A DNA stretch of 64,000 nt from Bradyrhizobium sp. WBOS07 (GTDB lineage Bacteria > Pseudomonadota > Alphaproteobacteria > Rhizobiales > Xanthobacteraceae). Each line of letters starts with the position of its first letter. The stretch's first letter is position 1. A program made the position numbers and the translations under genes. The DNA lies in contig NZ_CP029008.1 of assembly GCF_024585165.1 (NCBI RefSeq), forward strand, positions 4,216,001-4,280,000. Direction: 5' to 3'. Positions 18,119-26,354 of this stretch are shown one piece after another. Below the pieces are notes generated by a model that worked only from the letters and a program-made list of their open reading frames with translations, searched no databases and had not been told where the DNA came from.

Positions 18119-18880
18119 TCACTGGATCAGGAAACGCGGGTACATCGGCATCGGCAGTCCGAGAATGTATGGAAACAGGATTGCGCAGCCGATCGTCAGG
18201 CAGGCGCCGACGATCAGCGCTTCCAGCCACCGCGTCTCCTGCGAGCCCGCCGCTGCGATCATGAAGCTCGTGAAGGCCGTGACCACGAGGCCAAGAGACC
18301 GGATCGACAGGGCGAAGAAGAGGATCGCGGCGACCACGAACAGCGGTCCCCGCCAGGAATAATGGGCCATCGACGGCCCATCTGTCAGAAGACCGGTCAG
18401 GGCGATGGCCGCGGACAAGGCAACCAGCAGTCCGCCGAACATGCGCGGCGCGGTGCCGGCGCCGAAGGAGAAGCCCCGCATGCCCTGCAGATCGCTTCCC
18501 GCCCACAGCGCGAACAGGGCAACCGCCATCAGGACGACGCCGCCGACATAATCCTGCGCCGACCGTACCGTCATGAACAGCGTCAGGATCGCCACGACCA
18601 GCAGCGGATAGGAATAGATCAGGGCCAGCAGGACCTCGGACGGCATCTTCTTGGTGCCGCCGCCGAACGATCCGAAGATGGCACTGGGCGCGCCTGCGAG
18701 CAGCGCCGTCACGTGACTGGTGACCACCGTCCCGGGGCCGCGGCCGGTGCCCCAGCCGAAGATCGTCCCGATCGACCAGATCAATTCGAATATCTGCGGC
18801 GCAATCGCCAGCAGACAAAAACCGAGCGCCAACCGGGTATTTCGGGTGGCCGTCGCTGAGTGGCCCATCGTGTCGGCCAT
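18119..18880 (-). CDS. Tripartite tricarboxylate transporter small permease, TctB-like, N-terminally extended
   Basis: The third component. The last ~150 residues (from VGGVVLMAVALFALWAGSDL to PMYPRFLIQ) match the four-helix TctB pattern, including the GTAPRMFGGLL signature. The first ~100 residues are extra: one or two more hydrophobic helices (LALGFCLLAIAPQIFELIW; LLALIYSYPLLVVAILTLFM) joined by a Gly-rich loop. At 253 residues it is clearly longer than the usual ~150-170. First gene of the operon. Confidence 0.85.
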   Translation of the reverse strand: MADTMGHSATATRNTRLALGFCLLAIAPQIFELIWSIGTIFGWGTGRGPGTVVTSHVTALLAGAPSAIFGSFGGGTKKMPSEVLLALIYSYPLLVVAILTLFMTVRSAQDYVGGVVLMAVALFALWAGSDLQGMRGFSFGAGTAPRMFGGLLVALSAAIALTGLLTDGPSMAHYSWRGPLFVVAAILFFALSIRSLGLVVTAFTSFMIAAAGSQETRWLEALIVGACLTIGCAILFPYILGLPMPMYPRFLIQ

Positions 18881-18973
18881 GCCTGTCTCCTCCGCGACCC
18901 GTAAGTCACGAGCACTGTTGTTCTAAATCGGCTGGAACTGGATCCCCCCGCCCGGAACACTGCCTAGCGATTT

Positions 18974-19507
18974 TCATGACACAATGCCAGCAAAACCCAA
19001 CAGCCCGCCGGCAAGCAGCAGCCACAATGGATTGATGCGCGAGATGGATGCGATCACCGCAACCATTGCGGTCAGAAGCAGTGCAGCAATCGTGCGATCG
19101 GTCGACTGGGCCAGGATCAGGGCACTCGCCGCCATCAATCCGATCGAGAGCGGAACCAGTGCAGCTTGTATCAAGCCAGGCCAGCGCGACTGGCTGGGCC
19201 GATTCAGCAGCCGGCTCACATAATAGGCAAGCAGCGCCGTTGGCAGGCACATCGCCAGCGTCGCCGCCAGCGCGCCGGGAATGCCGGCGACGGCATAGCC
19301 GATTAACGTCACGATCAGAACGTTCGGACCCGGCGAGAGCTGCGCGATCGCATACGCATCGGTGAACTGCTTGTCGGTCATCCAGTGATTCACCTCGACC
19401 GCGATGCGATGCATCTCGGGCACCGCCGCCGCCGCGCCGCCGACTGCGAACAACGACATCAGTCCGAAGGTGGCGATCAGGGCCCAGATCGGATTGTCGG
19501 CGTTCAT
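18974..19507 (-). CDS. Chromate transporter, half-size CHR domain protein (second of pair)
   Basis: A 177-residue protein with about six hydrophobic helices and one CHR domain. The signature residues are FAVGGAAAAVPEMHR and the AQLSPGPNVLIVTLIGY loop. Half-size CHR proteins work as pairs with opposite membrane topology and export chromate (or import/export related oxyanions). Its ATG overlaps the stop of the upstream partner by four bases. Confidence 0.88.
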   Translation of the reverse strand: MNADNPIWALIATFGLMSLFAVGGAAAAVPEMHRIAVEVNHWMTDKQFTDAYAIAQLSPGPNVLIVTLIGYAVAGIPGALAATLAMCLPTALLAYYVSRLLNRPSQSRWPGLIQAALVPLSIGLMAASALILAQSTDRTIAALLLTAMVAVIASISRINPLWLLLAGGLLGFAGIVS

Positions 19508-20121
19508 GCTGCTACTTTCCGCCGCAGGAAATAAGTGGCGCCGATGCTCACGGGGATCGCGACCAGCAGCACCGCCTGAAGCGGCAGGCGGAGCACGCCG
19601 ATGGCGAGGAACACACCGAGCATCAGGATCAGCGCGAGGGAATCCGTCCGCTTCAGCAGCGGCGTCATCATGCGGAAGACCACCGCGATCAGGAGACCGA
19701 CGGCCGCGCAGGAGATGCCCGCGAGGCTGCGGCGCAGCACGTCGAGGTCGCCAACACGGGCGTAGATGATCGCGAGAACCATCATGATCAGTGTCGGCGG
19801 CAGCAGCAGCCCGGCAAAGGCGGCAATCCCGCCCGCGATGCCGCGCAGCCTCGATCCGAACACCATCGACAGATTGACGATGTTGGGCCCGGGCAGGAAA
19901 TGGCAGAGCGCGAAGGTCTCGTTGAACTCGTCCGCTGTCATCCAGCGGTGCTGCTCGACGATGGCCCTCCGGGCAAACACCAGGACCCCGCCGAAACCGG
20001 CCAGCGACATCTTGGCGAAGGCCAGAAACAGTTCCAGCAGGCCGGGCGCGGGAACGCCGGGCGCCGGCTGCTCCGGCAGTCGATCTGATGGTTGGCCGGC
20101 CGGCGCTGAATCCTCGGACAT
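19504..20121 (-). CDS. Chromate transporter, half-size CHR domain protein (first of pair)
   Basis: The 205-residue partner. After a ~25-residue Pro-rich tail comes LLELFLAFAKMSLAGFGGVL, then ALCHFLPGPNIVNLSMVFG, the same two CHR signatures as in the neighbour, and six predicted helices. The pair is encoded back to back with a 4-base overlap. It is the gene nearest the tmRNA locus on the opposite strand. Actual chromate export has not been shown by anything in the sequence. Confidence 0.88.
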   Translation of the reverse strand: MSEDSAPAGQPSDRLPEQPAPGVPAPGLLELFLAFAKMSLAGFGGVLVFARRAIVEQHRWMTADEFNETFALCHFLPGPNIVNLSMVFGSRLRGIAGGIAAFAGLLLPPTLIMMVLAIIYARVGDLDVLRRSLAGISCAAVGLLIAVVFRMMTPLLKRTDSLALILMLGVFLAIGVLRLPLQAVLLVAIPVSIGATYFLRRKVAA

Positions 20122-20256
20122 CTCAGAAGCTTAGACCGCCGGCGCCGACCCGGCCAAGATCAGGCCCGCCTCGGTGCGGAACCTATCCAAAGAGAACCTT
20201 GGGAGAGGCATGCAAAACCCCTGTTTTTCGAAACCCTTGCGCCCTATATTGGGAGT

Positions 20257-20554
20257 GCCGGTTCGCCGGCTATGGAAATAAACGGTCGTCGCAATAAACC
20301 ATTCGGACCCGGGGGCGGTACCCGGCGCCTCCACCAAAGCCCACCAACCGGCTACCCGGAAGCGGGCTTTGGCGGGGGCGAAATAGGATCGACGAGGGCG
20401 TAAAGGGCGTACTTTTTCCCGGTATTGTTCCGCCGTTATCGGGCTACTGCAATAGTTGCCAACGACAACTTTGCTCCGGTTGCTCAGGCTGCGTAACGCA
20501 GTTTGAAAGACCATCTTAAAGTCCTAACGGGTTAAGCTCCGTTAGGCGGGGTTC
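20257..20554 (+). ncRNA. ssrA: Transfer-messenger RNA, circularly permuted two-piece type
   Basis: Rescues stalled ribosomes and tags the product. The acceptor piece comes first: a GCCGG/CCGGC hairpin at 20257-20270, a T-arm stem CCGGG/CCCGG at 20309-20325, the acceptor 3' strand CGCCTCC at 20326-20332, then A and CCA (20334-20336). After a ~37-base spacer that must be removed, GGGGGCG at 20374-20380 supplies the acceptor 5' strand, pairing fully and with G3:U70, the alanine identity pair. The tag frame from GCC at 20458 to TAA at 20494-20496 reads ANDNFAPVAQAA. The order 3' piece-spacer-5' piece is the alphaproteobacterial permutation. Outer ends are approximate; CTATAT at 20244-20249 may be its -10 box. 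Confidence 0.95.
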
Positions 20555-20597
20555 GGAGGCACCTGGCAACAGAAGCCTCCACTTGCCTTTCTTTCTT
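20555..20597 (+). terminator. ssrA terminator
   Basis: GGAGGC (20555-20560) and GCCTCC (20575-20580) form a stem around a 14-base loop, followed by a T-rich tract (20586-20597). It comes after the conserved 8-base hairpin at 20523-20546 that closes the coding piece of the tmRNA. Confidence 0.6.
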
Positions 20598-20696
20598 CTC
20601 CGGCGGGGACTCCTGCTGACCCGTCAGGCGCGATATTGTTGCGGCTTGGCGAGTCGAGTCGGTAGGGTCCGGCTTCGGGGACGCAACAGGACCACC

Positions 20697-21212
20697 ATGG
20701 CGACCGATCATATCCGATACGATGTGCTGGCCCGCGACGCGCTGCGCGGCGTGCTGCGGAAGGTGCTGACTGATGCCGCGGCCCATGGCTTGCCCGGCGA
20801 GCACCATTTCTTCATCACCTTCGTATCGAAGGCCGAGGGCGTGAAGCTGTCGCCGCGGCTGCTCGCGCAATATCCGGAAGAGATGACGATCATCCTACAG
20901 CACCAGTTCTGGGATCTGACCGTGCTCGAGGACCGCTTCGAGGTCGGCCTGTCCTTCGGCGGCATTCCGGAGCGGCTGGTGGTGCCGTTCAGCGCCATCA
21001 AGAGCTTCCTCGATCCGTCCGTGAAGTTCGGCCTCCAGTTCGACACGTCCGATGTCGCCGAGGTCGCGCCGGAGACTTTGCCGGCGGCCCCTGCCCCTTC
21101 GGCCGTAGCGGTGCCCGCCGCCACTGAAAAGGCGGAGACCGCGGAAGAGCCGACCCCGCCGAGCCAGGGCGGCGCCGAGGTGGTGCGGCTCGATCGTTTC
21201 CGCAAGAAATGA
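20697..21212 (+). CDS. sspB: SspB family proteolytic adaptor
   Basis: Adaptor that binds ssrA-tagged proteins and hands them to ClpXP. The ATG at 20697 gives 171 residues beginning MATDHIRYDVLARDALRGVL, a typical alphaproteobacterial SspB start; the core contains HHFFITFVSKAEGVKLSPRL and LVVPFSAIKSFLDPSVKFGL. A long Ala/Pro linker follows and the protein ends EVVRLDRFRKK, the basic C-terminal peptide that docks on ClpX. It lies ~140 bases downstream of ssrA on the same strand, so tag and tag receptor are neighbours. Confidence 0.93.
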   Translation: MATDHIRYDVLARDALRGVLRKVLTDAAAHGLPGEHHFFITFVSKAEGVKLSPRLLAQYPEEMTIILQHQFWDLTVLEDRFEVGLSFGGIPERLVVPFSAIKSFLDPSVKFGLQFDTSDVAEVAPETLPAAPAPSAVAVPAATEKAETAEEPTPPSQGGAEVVRLDRFRKK

Positions 21213-21313
21213 TCTAGGTTGGCTTTGTAGCCGTCGCGGCCGGCCAAACTGCCTATATAGAAGAGCACATGAAGAGGCCGCGCGGCGTTTCGCGCGGCGG
21301 AATGGATGTGCTC

Positions 21314-22735
21314 ATGGCCAAAGCTTCCCGCTCGAAGACCGCTCCTCCCGCGACCCGCACCGAGACCGACAGTTTCGGGCCCATCGAGGTCCCTGCCGAT
21401 CGCTATTGGGGCGCCCAGACCGAACGCTCGCGCCAGAATTTCCGCATCGGAACGGATCGCATGCCGATCGCGCTCGTGCACGCGCTCGGCATCGTCAAGC
21501 TCGGCGCCGCGCAGTCCAATTTGGAGCTCGGCCTGCTCGACAAGCGCCGCGCCGACGCCATCATCCGCGCCGCGCGCGAGGTGATCGAGGGCAAGCTGGA
21601 TGACCATTTTCCGCTGGTCGTGTGGCAGACCGGCTCCGGCACGCAGACCAACATGAACCTTAACGAGGTGATCGCCAACCGCGCCAACCAACTGCTCGGC
21701 GGCGAGCTCGGCGCCAAGAAGCCGGTGCATCCGAACGATCATGTCAACATGAGCCAGTCGTCGAACGATTCGTTCCCGACCGCGATGCACATCGCGGCCG
21801 CCAGCCGCATCAATGCCGATCTCATCCCCGCGCTCACCGAACTGCTGCGCGCGCTGCGCAAGAAGGAGAAGGCGTTTGCGAAGATCGTCAAGATCGGCCG
21901 CACCCACACCCAGGATGCGACGCCGCTGACGCTCGGCCAGGAGTTTTCCGGCTACGCCGCGCAGGTCGAAAGCGGCATCGCCCGGCTCAAGTCCGCGGTG
22001 AAGGAGCTTTATCCGCTCGCGCAGGGCGGCACCGCCGTCGGCACCGGCCTCAATTCCAAGCCGCGCTTTGCTAAGCTGTTCGCAAAGCACGTCGCCGCGA
22101 TCACGAAACTCCCCTTCACCAGCGCCGCCAACAAGTTCGAGGCGCTGGCCTCGAACGATGCCTACGTGCTGGCGCATGGCGCCATCAATTCGGTGGCGAC
22201 GGGCCTGTTCAAGATCGCCAACGACATCCGCCTGCTCGGATCCGGCCCGCGCTCGGGGCTGGGCGAGCTGATCCTGCCGGAGAACGAGCCGGGCTCCTCG
22301 ATCATGCCGGGCAAGGTCAATCCGACCCAGTGCGAGGCGATGACCATGGTATGCTGCCAGGTGTTCGGCAATCACACCGCGATCACGTTGGCCGGCAGCC
22401 AGGGCCATTTCGAGCTCAACGTCTACAAGCCCGTGCTGGCCTACAACATGCTGCACTCGATCCGCCTGCTGGCAGATGCGGCGCGATCCTTCACCGAGCA
22501 TTGCGTCAGCGGCATCCGCGCCGACGAGAAGCGCATCGACGAGCTGATGCAGCGCTCGCTGATGCTAGTGACGGCGCTGGCCCCGAAGATCGGCTACGAC
22601 AACGCCGCCAAGGTGGCCAAGACGGCCCATGCCAACGGAACCACGTTGAAGGAGGAGGCGCTGCGGCTCGGCTTCGTCTCGGCCGACGAGTTCGATCGCC
22701 TGGTACGCCCGGAGAAGATGACCAGCCCGGGATAA
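21314..22735 (+). CDS. fumC: Fumarate hydratase class II
   Basis: Iron-independent fumarase of the TCA cycle. The 473-residue protein (ATG at 21314) has the family active-site segments: [60 protein letters not shown] and the mobile signature loop [17 protein letters not shown] with the catalytic serine. Alternative in-frame starts exist at 21302 and 21269; 21314 matches the homologous length best. Its gene is on the same strand as sspB, about 100 bases on. Confidence 0.95.
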   Translation: MAKASRSKTAPPATRTETDSFGPIEVPADRYWGAQTERSRQNFRIGTDRMPIALVHALGIVKLGAAQSNLELGLLDKRRADAIIRAAREVIEGKLDDHFPLVVWQTGSGTQTNMNLNEVIANRANQLLGGELGAKKPVHPNDHVNMSQSSNDSFPTAMHIAAASRINADLIPALTELLRALRKKEKAFAKIVKIGRTHTQDATPLTLGQEFSGYAAQVESGIARLKSAVKELYPLAQGGTAVGTGLNSKPRFAKLFAKHVAAITKLPFTSAANKFEALASNDAYVLAHGAINSVATGLFKIANDIRLLGSGPRSGLGELILPENEPGSSIMPGKVNPTQCEAMTMVCCQVFGNHTAITLAGSQGHFELNVYKPVLAYNMLHSIRLLADAARSFTEHCVSGIRADEKRIDELMQRSLMLVTALAPKIGYDNAAKVAKTAHANGTTLKEEALRLGFVSADEFDRLVRPEKMTSPG

Positions 22736-23014
22736 ATTCCGAATTCCGATAGCCATCCGTAATGATACGGACCCCCTGCGCCCAGAAATGTGCGGCTTTG
22801 GGGGTGGGATTTGATTACCGTCAATGTTCCGGCGGGACGGCGTGCTACGCAACCCTTCCGCCCCCCCGACGGGGCCGAATTCATCCTTTGATGGCCCAAG
22901 GGGCTGATTGACGAGGACGAGCGAATGGCGATCAAGTCTTGTAGGGCGCAACGCGGCGCCCTGTTTCTGAATGTTTCATCCCGCCTGACGAGGATCGGAT
23001 GATGGAGACGCGGC

Positions 23015-23203
23015 ATGGGGAACGTCATCAACCTGAATCGTTTCAGGAAGCGCGCCGAGCGGGAAGCCTCGGCGAAGCAGGCGGACGCCAACCGGTCGAA
23101 GTTCGGCCGCACGAAGGCGGAACGGTCGGCGGAGGAGACGCGCGCGGACAAGGCGAAGGCGCACCTGGACCGGCATCAGATCGACCGCGAGGAGCAGCCA
23201 TGA
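23015..23203 (+). CDS. DUF4169 family small basic protein
   Basis: A 62-residue, highly charged, mostly helical protein starting MGNVINLNRFRKRAEREASA and rich in Ala, Arg, Lys and Glu. This N-terminal MGNVINLNRFRKR pattern is the hallmark of the DUF4169 family of alphaproteobacteria. Its TGA overlaps the ATG of the next gene (ATGA), so the two are coupled. Function unknown. Confidence 0.82.
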   Translation: MGNVINLNRFRKRAEREASAKQADANRSKFGRTKAERSAEETRADKAKAHLDRHQIDREEQP

Positions 23204-23451
23204 AGTCGCCCGTCGTGAAGCGGTCGATCGTCGTCGCCGGGCACAAGACCAGCGTCAGCCTGGAAGAGGCGTTCTGGAACGGCATGAAGGAGATCTCCGG
23301 CCTGCGCAACATGACGTTGTCGGAGCTGGTCGGCGAGATCGACAACAACCGCCAGCAGGGCAATCTGTCGTCGGCGATCCGCCTGTTCGTCCTGGACTAC
23401 TTCAAGAGCCGGGCGATGGCCGCCCAGCCGGACAAGGTCCCGGCCCAATAG
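23200..23451 (+). CDS. Ribbon-helix-helix domain protein (RHH_4 type)
   Basis: An 83-residue protein. KRSIVVAGHKTSVSLEEAFW forms the short strand and first helix, and ISGLRNMTLSELVGEIDNNR the second helix, as in the RHH_4 DNA-binding family, which is usually paired with a DUF4169 gene as here. It probably binds DNA as a dimer; no target is known. The start ATG overlaps the preceding stop by four bases. A strong 9-bp hairpin follows 10 bases after its stop. Confidence 0.85.
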   Translation: MKSPVVKRSIVVAGHKTSVSLEEAFWNGMKEISGLRNMTLSELVGEIDNNRQQGNLSSAIRLFVLDYFKSRAMAAQPDKVPAQ

Positions 23452-23461
23452 CCAGCCCTCG

Positions 23462-23482
23462 GGGGCGCCTGTGAGGCGCCCC
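23462..23482 (+). terminator. Hairpin after the RHH gene (probable terminator)
   Basis: GGGGCGCCT and AGGCGCCCC form nine perfect pairs around a GTG loop. The T run (TTTTT at 23494-23498) starts 11 bases later, so this is not a textbook terminator, but position and stability fit a transcript end. Confidence 0.5.
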
Positions 23483-23496
23483 GCCATCCGCGCTTT

Positions 23497-23511
23497 TTAA
23501 AATCACTCTAA
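23497..23511. promoter_or_regulatory. Candidate iron-control (ICE/Irr-like) motif upstream of feoA
   Basis: TTAAAATCACTCTAA resembles the rhizobial iron control element TTAGAA-N3-TTCTAA with two mismatches and correct spacing. It lies 60 bases upstream of the feoA start. The match is imperfect and rests on eye inspection. Confidence 0.35.
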
Positions 23512-23571
23512 GGTGCGGTTTCAGCGAGCGCCCGCGCTTGACCTCAATGCCTTGCGTTGAAAATACAGGGC

Positions 23572-23847
23572 ATGACCGACACCAACGACACGCGCCCGCA
23601 CATGCCGCTCGGCCTGGCCCAGCGCGGCTATTCCGGCGTCATCCAGCACCTGTCCGCTAGCCAGACGGGCTCGGCGCTTTCCGACATCGAGCTCGAGAGC
23701 CGCCTGATCGAGCTCGGCTTCGTCGAGGGCGCCCGGGTCGAGGTCCTGCACGAGGGGCTGGTCGGGCGCGATCCGATTGCGGTGCGGGTCGACAGCATCA
23801 CGATCGCGGTCCGCCGCCGCGAAGCCATGGCGGTCATCGTCGCTTAG
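23572..23847 (+). CDS. feoA: Ferrous iron transport protein A
   Basis: A 91-residue cytoplasmic SH3-like protein needed for FeoB function. The core reads IELESRLIELGFVEGARVEV followed by GRDPIAVRVDSITIAVRRRE, the typical FeoA fold. The start at 23572 (AGGG four bases upstream) is preferred over the frame beginning at 23557. FeoB follows 48 bases later on the same strand. Confidence 0.93.
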   Translation: MTDTNDTRPHMPLGLAQRGYSGVIQHLSASQTGSALSDIELESRLIELGFVEGARVEVLHEGLVGRDPIAVRVDSITIAVRRREAMAVIVA

Positions 23848-23895
23848 CCTGCGGCCGGACGCCTCATCACAAGCCGTTTGCCAGGCCTTGATCCC

Positions 23896-25767
23896 ATGGA
23901 ATTACCCCTGCTGCATCTCGCCCTGGTCGGCACGCCAAACAGCGGCAAGACATCGCTGTTCAACGCCCTGACCGGCAGCCGGCAGAAGGTCGCGAACTAT
24001 CCCGGCGTCACCGTCGAGCGCAAGGAAGGCTTCTTCGTCACCCCCCTGGGGCGCCAGGTCTCGGTGGTCGACCTGCCCGGCACCTATTCGCTGCGCGGCC
24101 GCAGCCCGGACGAGGAGATCACCCGCGACTTCGTGCTCGGCAAGGCCTCCGGCGAGGCCGTGCCCGATCTCGTGCTGTGCGTGGCCGATTCGACCAATCT
24201 GCGGCTGACCATCCGCCTGCTGCTCGAGCTCAAGCGCACCGGACGGCCGATGGTCCTCGTGCTCAACATGTTCGACATCGCGGCCCGCCGCGGCATCAAT
24301 GTCGACGTCGAGCGGCTCGCCAAGGAGCTCGGCCTGCCCGTGGTCACCTCGATCGCGGTGCGCAAGGGCGGCACGGCCGAGCTCTTGAAGCTGACCGACG
24401 AGATCTCGGCGAAGCTCGCCGCCGAGACGGAGGCGAACAGCTGGCGCGCGCTCAGCGTCGCCGAATTGCGCGCGACCCAGCGCGAGGCCGACCGCATCAT
24501 CGCCGACTGCGTCAGCCTGCCTGCGAGACCCGACACCTGGACCGCGCGGATCGACGCGGTCGTGCTGCATCCCGTCGGCGGCCTCGTCGTGCTGACGCTG
24601 ATCCTGTTCGTGATGTTCCAGGCGGTGTTCGCCTGGGCGCAACCGGCAATGGACCTGCTCAAGTCCGGCTTCGACGCGCTCGGCGAGCTCGTGCACGCCA
24701 CCCTGCCCGAGGGCCTCTTGCAGAGCTTCCTGGAGAACGGCGTGATCTCGGGCGTCGGCAGCGTCATCGTGTTCCTGCCGCAGATCATCCTGATCTTCCT
24801 GTTCATCCTGCTGCTGGAGGATTTCGGCTACATGGCGCGCGCCGCGTTCCTGATGGACCGCATCATGGGCGGCGCCGGCCTGCACGGCCGCGCCTTCATT
24901 CCGCTGCTGTCGAGCTTTGCCTGCGCCATCCCCGGCATCATGGCGACGCGCGTGATCGACAACAAGCGCGACCGGCTGACCACGATCCTGATCGCGCCGC
25001 TGATGACCTGCTCGGCGCGCATCCCGGTCTACACGCTGATCATCTCCGCCTTCATTCCGGCGAAGGAAATCTGGGGCTTCATTAATTTGCAGGGCCTCGT
25101 GATGTTCGGCCTCTACGCCGCCGGCATCGCCAGCGCGCTGATCGTCTCGTTCCTGATCAAGTTCTTCATGCTGCGCGACTTTGCGCCGGCGCCGTTCATG
25201 CTGGAGCTGCCGGACTACAAGATGCCGCGGCTGAAATCGATCGCGATCGGTATCTACACCCGCGCCAAGATGTTCCTGGTGCGCGCCGGCACCACCATCT
25301 TCTCGATGATGGTTCTGATCTGGTTCCTGGCCTCGTTCCCGCAGCCGCCGGCGGGCGCCACCGGGCCCGCGATCGACTTCAGCCTGGCGGCGATGATCGG
25401 CAAGGCGCTCGAGCCGCTGCTGGCGCCCGTCGGCTTCAACTGGCAGATCGCGGTCGCGCTCATCCCGGGCATGGCGGCGCGCGAGGTCGCGGTGGCAGCG
25501 CTCGGCACCGTCTACGCGATCGAAGGGGGCCAGGAAGCGACCGAGCAGATCGGCCAGGTGCTGGCGACGAAATGGTCGCTCGCCACCGCACTGTCGATGC
25601 TGGCCTGGTACATCTTCGCCCCGCAATGCGCATCCACGCTGGCCGTGATCCGGCGCGAGACCGGCAGCTGGGCCTGGATGGGTGTGACCTTCACCTACAT
25701 GCTGGTGCTGGCCTACGCCGCGAGCTTCGTGACGTACAACGTCGCCGTCGCGCTGGGGGCGGGATAG
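23896..25767 (+). CDS. feoB: Ferrous iron transporter B
   Basis: Inner-membrane Fe(II) importer. The N-terminal G domain has G1 GTPNSGKTS, G3 DLPGTYSLRGRSPDE and G4 NMFD; a helical spacer follows, then two Gate domains with about eight to ten helices (GSVIVFLPQIILIFLFILLL; LLSSFACAIPGIMATRVI with the conserved Cys; MTCSARIPVYTLIISAFIP). At ~623 residues it is the short FeoB form without a long C-terminal tail. The ATG at 23896 puts the P-loop at the normal position; an upstream ATG at 23878 is possible. Confidence 0.96.
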   Translation: MELPLLHLALVGTPNSGKTSLFNALTGSRQKVANYPGVTVERKEGFFVTPLGRQVSVVDLPGTYSLRGRSPDEEITRDFVLGKASGEAVPDLVLCVADSTNLRLTIRLLLELKRTGRPMVLVLNMFDIAARRGINVDVERLAKELGLPVVTSIAVRKGGTAELLKLTDEISAKLAAETEANSWRALSVAELRATQREADRIIADCVSLPARPDTWTARIDAVVLHPVGGLVVLTLILFVMFQAVFAWAQPAMDLLKSGFDALGELVHATLPEGLLQSFLENGVISGVGSVIVFLPQIILIFLFILLLEDFGYMARAAFLMDRIMGGAGLHGRAFIPLLSSFACAIPGIMATRVIDNKRDRLTTILIAPLMTCSARIPVYTLIISAFIPAKEIWGFINLQGLVMFGLYAAGIASALIVSFLIKFFMLRDFAPAPFMLELPDYKMPRLKSIAIGIYTRAKMFLVRAGTTIFSMMVLIWFLASFPQPPAGATGPAIDFSLAAMIGKALEPLLAPVGFNWQIAVALIPGMAAREVAVAALGTVYAIEGGQEATEQIGQVLATKWSLATALSMLAWYIFAPQCASTLAVIRRETGSWAWMGVTFTYMLVLAYAASFVTYNVAVALGAG

Positions 25768-25945
25768 ACCCCTGAAGCCAAAACTGAAAAAACAACCCCA
25801 TGCACAGTAGACGGGGTCAGTGAAATCAATGGCTTGAGTTGGGCGCGAAAATCATCTCGCCGACACTCCGCACCGGTTGCTCCGTCGGGCGAAACAGCGG
25901 CATGATGTCATCATTGGCCGCAACGACAGCGGCATGAAAGACGAC

Positions 25946-26145
25946 ACGCCACCGAAGCGGCGACCGCGATAACGCGCATCGGCCTGTCCGAGCTCGCCCT
26001 GCCATCCCTCATCGGCATCGTGAACGTCGCAAACGGCGCATCGCGCCGCGTGCTGGAGAAATCCAATTACCTGCTCGAGCGGAGCACGAACCGTCATGGC
26101 AAGGAGGTGGTGATCTACCGCATCCACCGCAGAACGTTGCAATGA
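25946..26145 (+). pseudogene. Possible remnant of a coding region; rest of the 25768-26354 gap is empty
   Basis: This 587-base gap has no convincing intact gene. One plus-strand frame ending at TGA 26143-26145 reads smoothly as protein over ~65 codons (…GLSELALPSLIGIVNVANG, then ASRRVLEKSNYLLERSTNRH and VVIYRIHRRTLQ), with a helix-turn-helix-like feel, but it has no start codon or ribosome site. It may be the decayed 3' end of a regulator or toxin-type gene. I see nothing else in the gap apart from the short leader of the KaiC-like gene. Confidence 0.3.
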
Positions 26146-26354
26146 CCGGATCGGCGCGCGTTGACCGGCGAGACTGTGTTCAATTTTGAACCGACATTGC
26201 TGCCGCCGCCGCCACTGCCCACAGCCAGACAAGCCCCCGGCCCGGGAACCCGCTCGCCGCTCAAGAGTTCCTCGTAAGGACCTCGTTTGGTCCCGGCCCC
26301 AGCCTCTCGACGCCTGGGGCCCAGCGCTCTTCCGACATGTGTTGAGGGGGTTCA

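Noticed and set aside
20301..20336. T-arm plus CCA read as a tRNA gene end
   Set aside because: No anticodon or D-arm upstream; it is the acceptor piece of the tmRNA, confirmed by the partner strand and tag frame.
23902..25626. 574-codon minus-strand open frame across feoB
   Set aside because: Antisense to an unambiguous FeoB; no motifs of its own.
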